Positions 63,092 through 64,000 of a stretch of DNA of 64,000 nt are shown here, piece after piece (within the stretch, counting starts at the first letter, position 1; each line of letters opens with the position of its first letter). A program made the position numbers and the translations under genes. Source of the DNA: Malus domestica (taxonomy: Eukaryota; Streptophyta; Magnoliopsida; Rosales; Rosaceae); NCBI RefSeq assembly GCF_042453785.1, contig NC_091666.1, positions 23,704,501 through 23,768,500 of the forward strand. The letters are read 5' to 3'. Below the pieces are notes generated by a model, which made no database searches, was not told the DNA's origin, and was given only the letters and a program-made list of their open reading frames with translations.

Positions 63092-64000
63092 TTACTTTGT
63101 AAGCTTGTCGAGCTGGGAATCCATGATCTCGGAGATGACTTCAAGAAATGCAGCTTCACTCATGCCCGGGAGCAAGGAATCCTGAGCTTCACGCACTATC
63201 CCCTCAATCACTGACTCTTTGTTTATGTTTTCTCTGCACATGAGGCTCCCAATGGCAAAAGGGGTGAGACCTCTCTTTACCCCTTTCTTCAGAAGCATGG
63301 TGGAGATACGGAGCGTGCGGGCACACTCAATTGGAATGTCCCACCCGTAAAATTTCAAAAGTGCAATATCTTGTTCAGCATCCAAAGAATTTATGTACTC
63401 AATGGTGTCAGGAGAATAAGCCTGGCGAGCTTGTGGCCAATAAAGCCAATCGAAAGTGCAATCTTCAAACTGCAGAGACAGCGAAGAACAAAGTTTATTA
63501 ATAATTAAACCAATTATATATGTGAAAATCTAGTGAAAGAAAAAAAAACATGTGTATGGAAATCATTCTAGCGGGTAAAGAAAAAACATCGAATCACAAC
63601 AAAGTTCACATTAACACATACTACTACAACTAATTAGATATGAGATTGCAGGAACCAAAAAACCACCCTAATTTAAGTTGAAAAACTCAATTACGCATTA
63701 GACAATCTTTCCCAACCTAAACACTAGCTATTGTTAGTCGAAATTTCAACATGTCTGTCTAACATGAACCCTACTTTTGGCACACCTAGATTGCATTGCA
63801 TCCACATGGAGATTGAGTGAACCTCACTGCCCATCTACGAAATTCCACTGTTAAAGTTTCATGATTTGCACAAAATTATGTAAGGAAAGAGATGGCGAAA
63901 ACAAAGATGCAAGCATTTAAAAATATCACTAAGATGGGAAAGCAAGAAAGCAAAGAACAGACACTTACATTCTCTGGAAGGCAGTACCCATGGTCAATAG
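63092..64000 (-). CDS. Phosphatidylinositol 4-kinase gamma, C-terminus (partial)
   Basis: Two exons are visible on the minus strand: 64000-63969, which runs off the window, and 63469-63092, joined by a GT-AG intron in phase 0 (GAGAAT|GTAAGT, CTGCAG|TTTGAA). The first reads IDHGYCLPEN, the end of the kinase domain in type II PI 4-kinases; the second begins FEDCTFDWLYWPQARQAYS and contains CARTLRISTMLLKKG and GSLMCRE, the plant gamma-class C-terminal region, ending QLDKLTK. Plant members of this class often have N-terminal ubiquitin-like domains, which would lie outside the window. Lipid kinase activity is doubtful in some members, so function beyond the family is open. Confidence 0.88.

Overview
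The window is nuclear DNA of a eudicot plant. The host genes have many short introns, GT-AG borders, CT/GA-rich leaders and AT-rich spacers, and about a third of the window is transposable-element sequence. Gene content and element families suggest a Rosaceae of the apple/pear group; that placement is inference and was not tested.

Layout. 1-8017 is the 3' part of a Ty3/gypsy element of Tat type: a broken pol, long tandem arrays, an antisense accessory ORF and a 3' LTR. 9540-10041 is a Cassandra-type TRIM whose LTR carries a 5S rRNA-like promoter. 11347-14442 is a UAP56-interacting mRNA export factor (UIEF type). 15864-24823 is a PPR-like organelle protein gene (possibly NFD5-like) split by a nearly complete antisense Ty1/copia element at 17131-22058. 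25364-27668 (minus) is an organellar RluA-type RNA pseudouridine synthase, convergent with it. 27.7-33.6 kb is a gene-poor block of SINE-like and foldback elements. 33750-36876 is UDP-glucose 4-epimerase (UGE2/UGE5 type). 41853-46864 is dynamin-related protein DRP1A. 48709-50605 is an alpha/beta-hydrolase like Arabidopsis At4g10955. 51377-57300 is a composite retro-insertion flanked by a perfect 17-bp duplication. 58983-59624 (minus) is a LEA_2/NDR1-HIN1-like membrane protein. 63092-64000 (minus) is the C-terminus of a type II phosphatidylinositol 4-kinase gamma, cut by the window end.

The most unusual object is 51394-57283. Two 5'-truncated pieces of an RTE-clade LINE, differing in sequence, sit on either side of a truncated 3' fragment of the same Tat-like family seen at the start of the window. 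All three lie in the same sense orientation, the inner junctions show microhomology, and one shared 17-bp target-site duplication encloses the whole. The simplest reading is one target-primed reverse transcription event with two template switches. The Tat fragment carries an intact 225-residue antisense ORF; the copy at 4834-5508 is broken by nonsense codons.

The host genes are single transcription units rather than an operon. The export factor, the epimerase and the hydrolase are, from memory, close neighbours in Arabidopsis (At4g10970, At4g10960, At4g10955), and a UIEF-UGE pair recurs at At4g23910/At4g23920, so this window appears to keep an ancestral gene block expanded by transposons. All exon coordinates come from reading splice sites and frames by eye; each complete gene sums to a whole number of codons.
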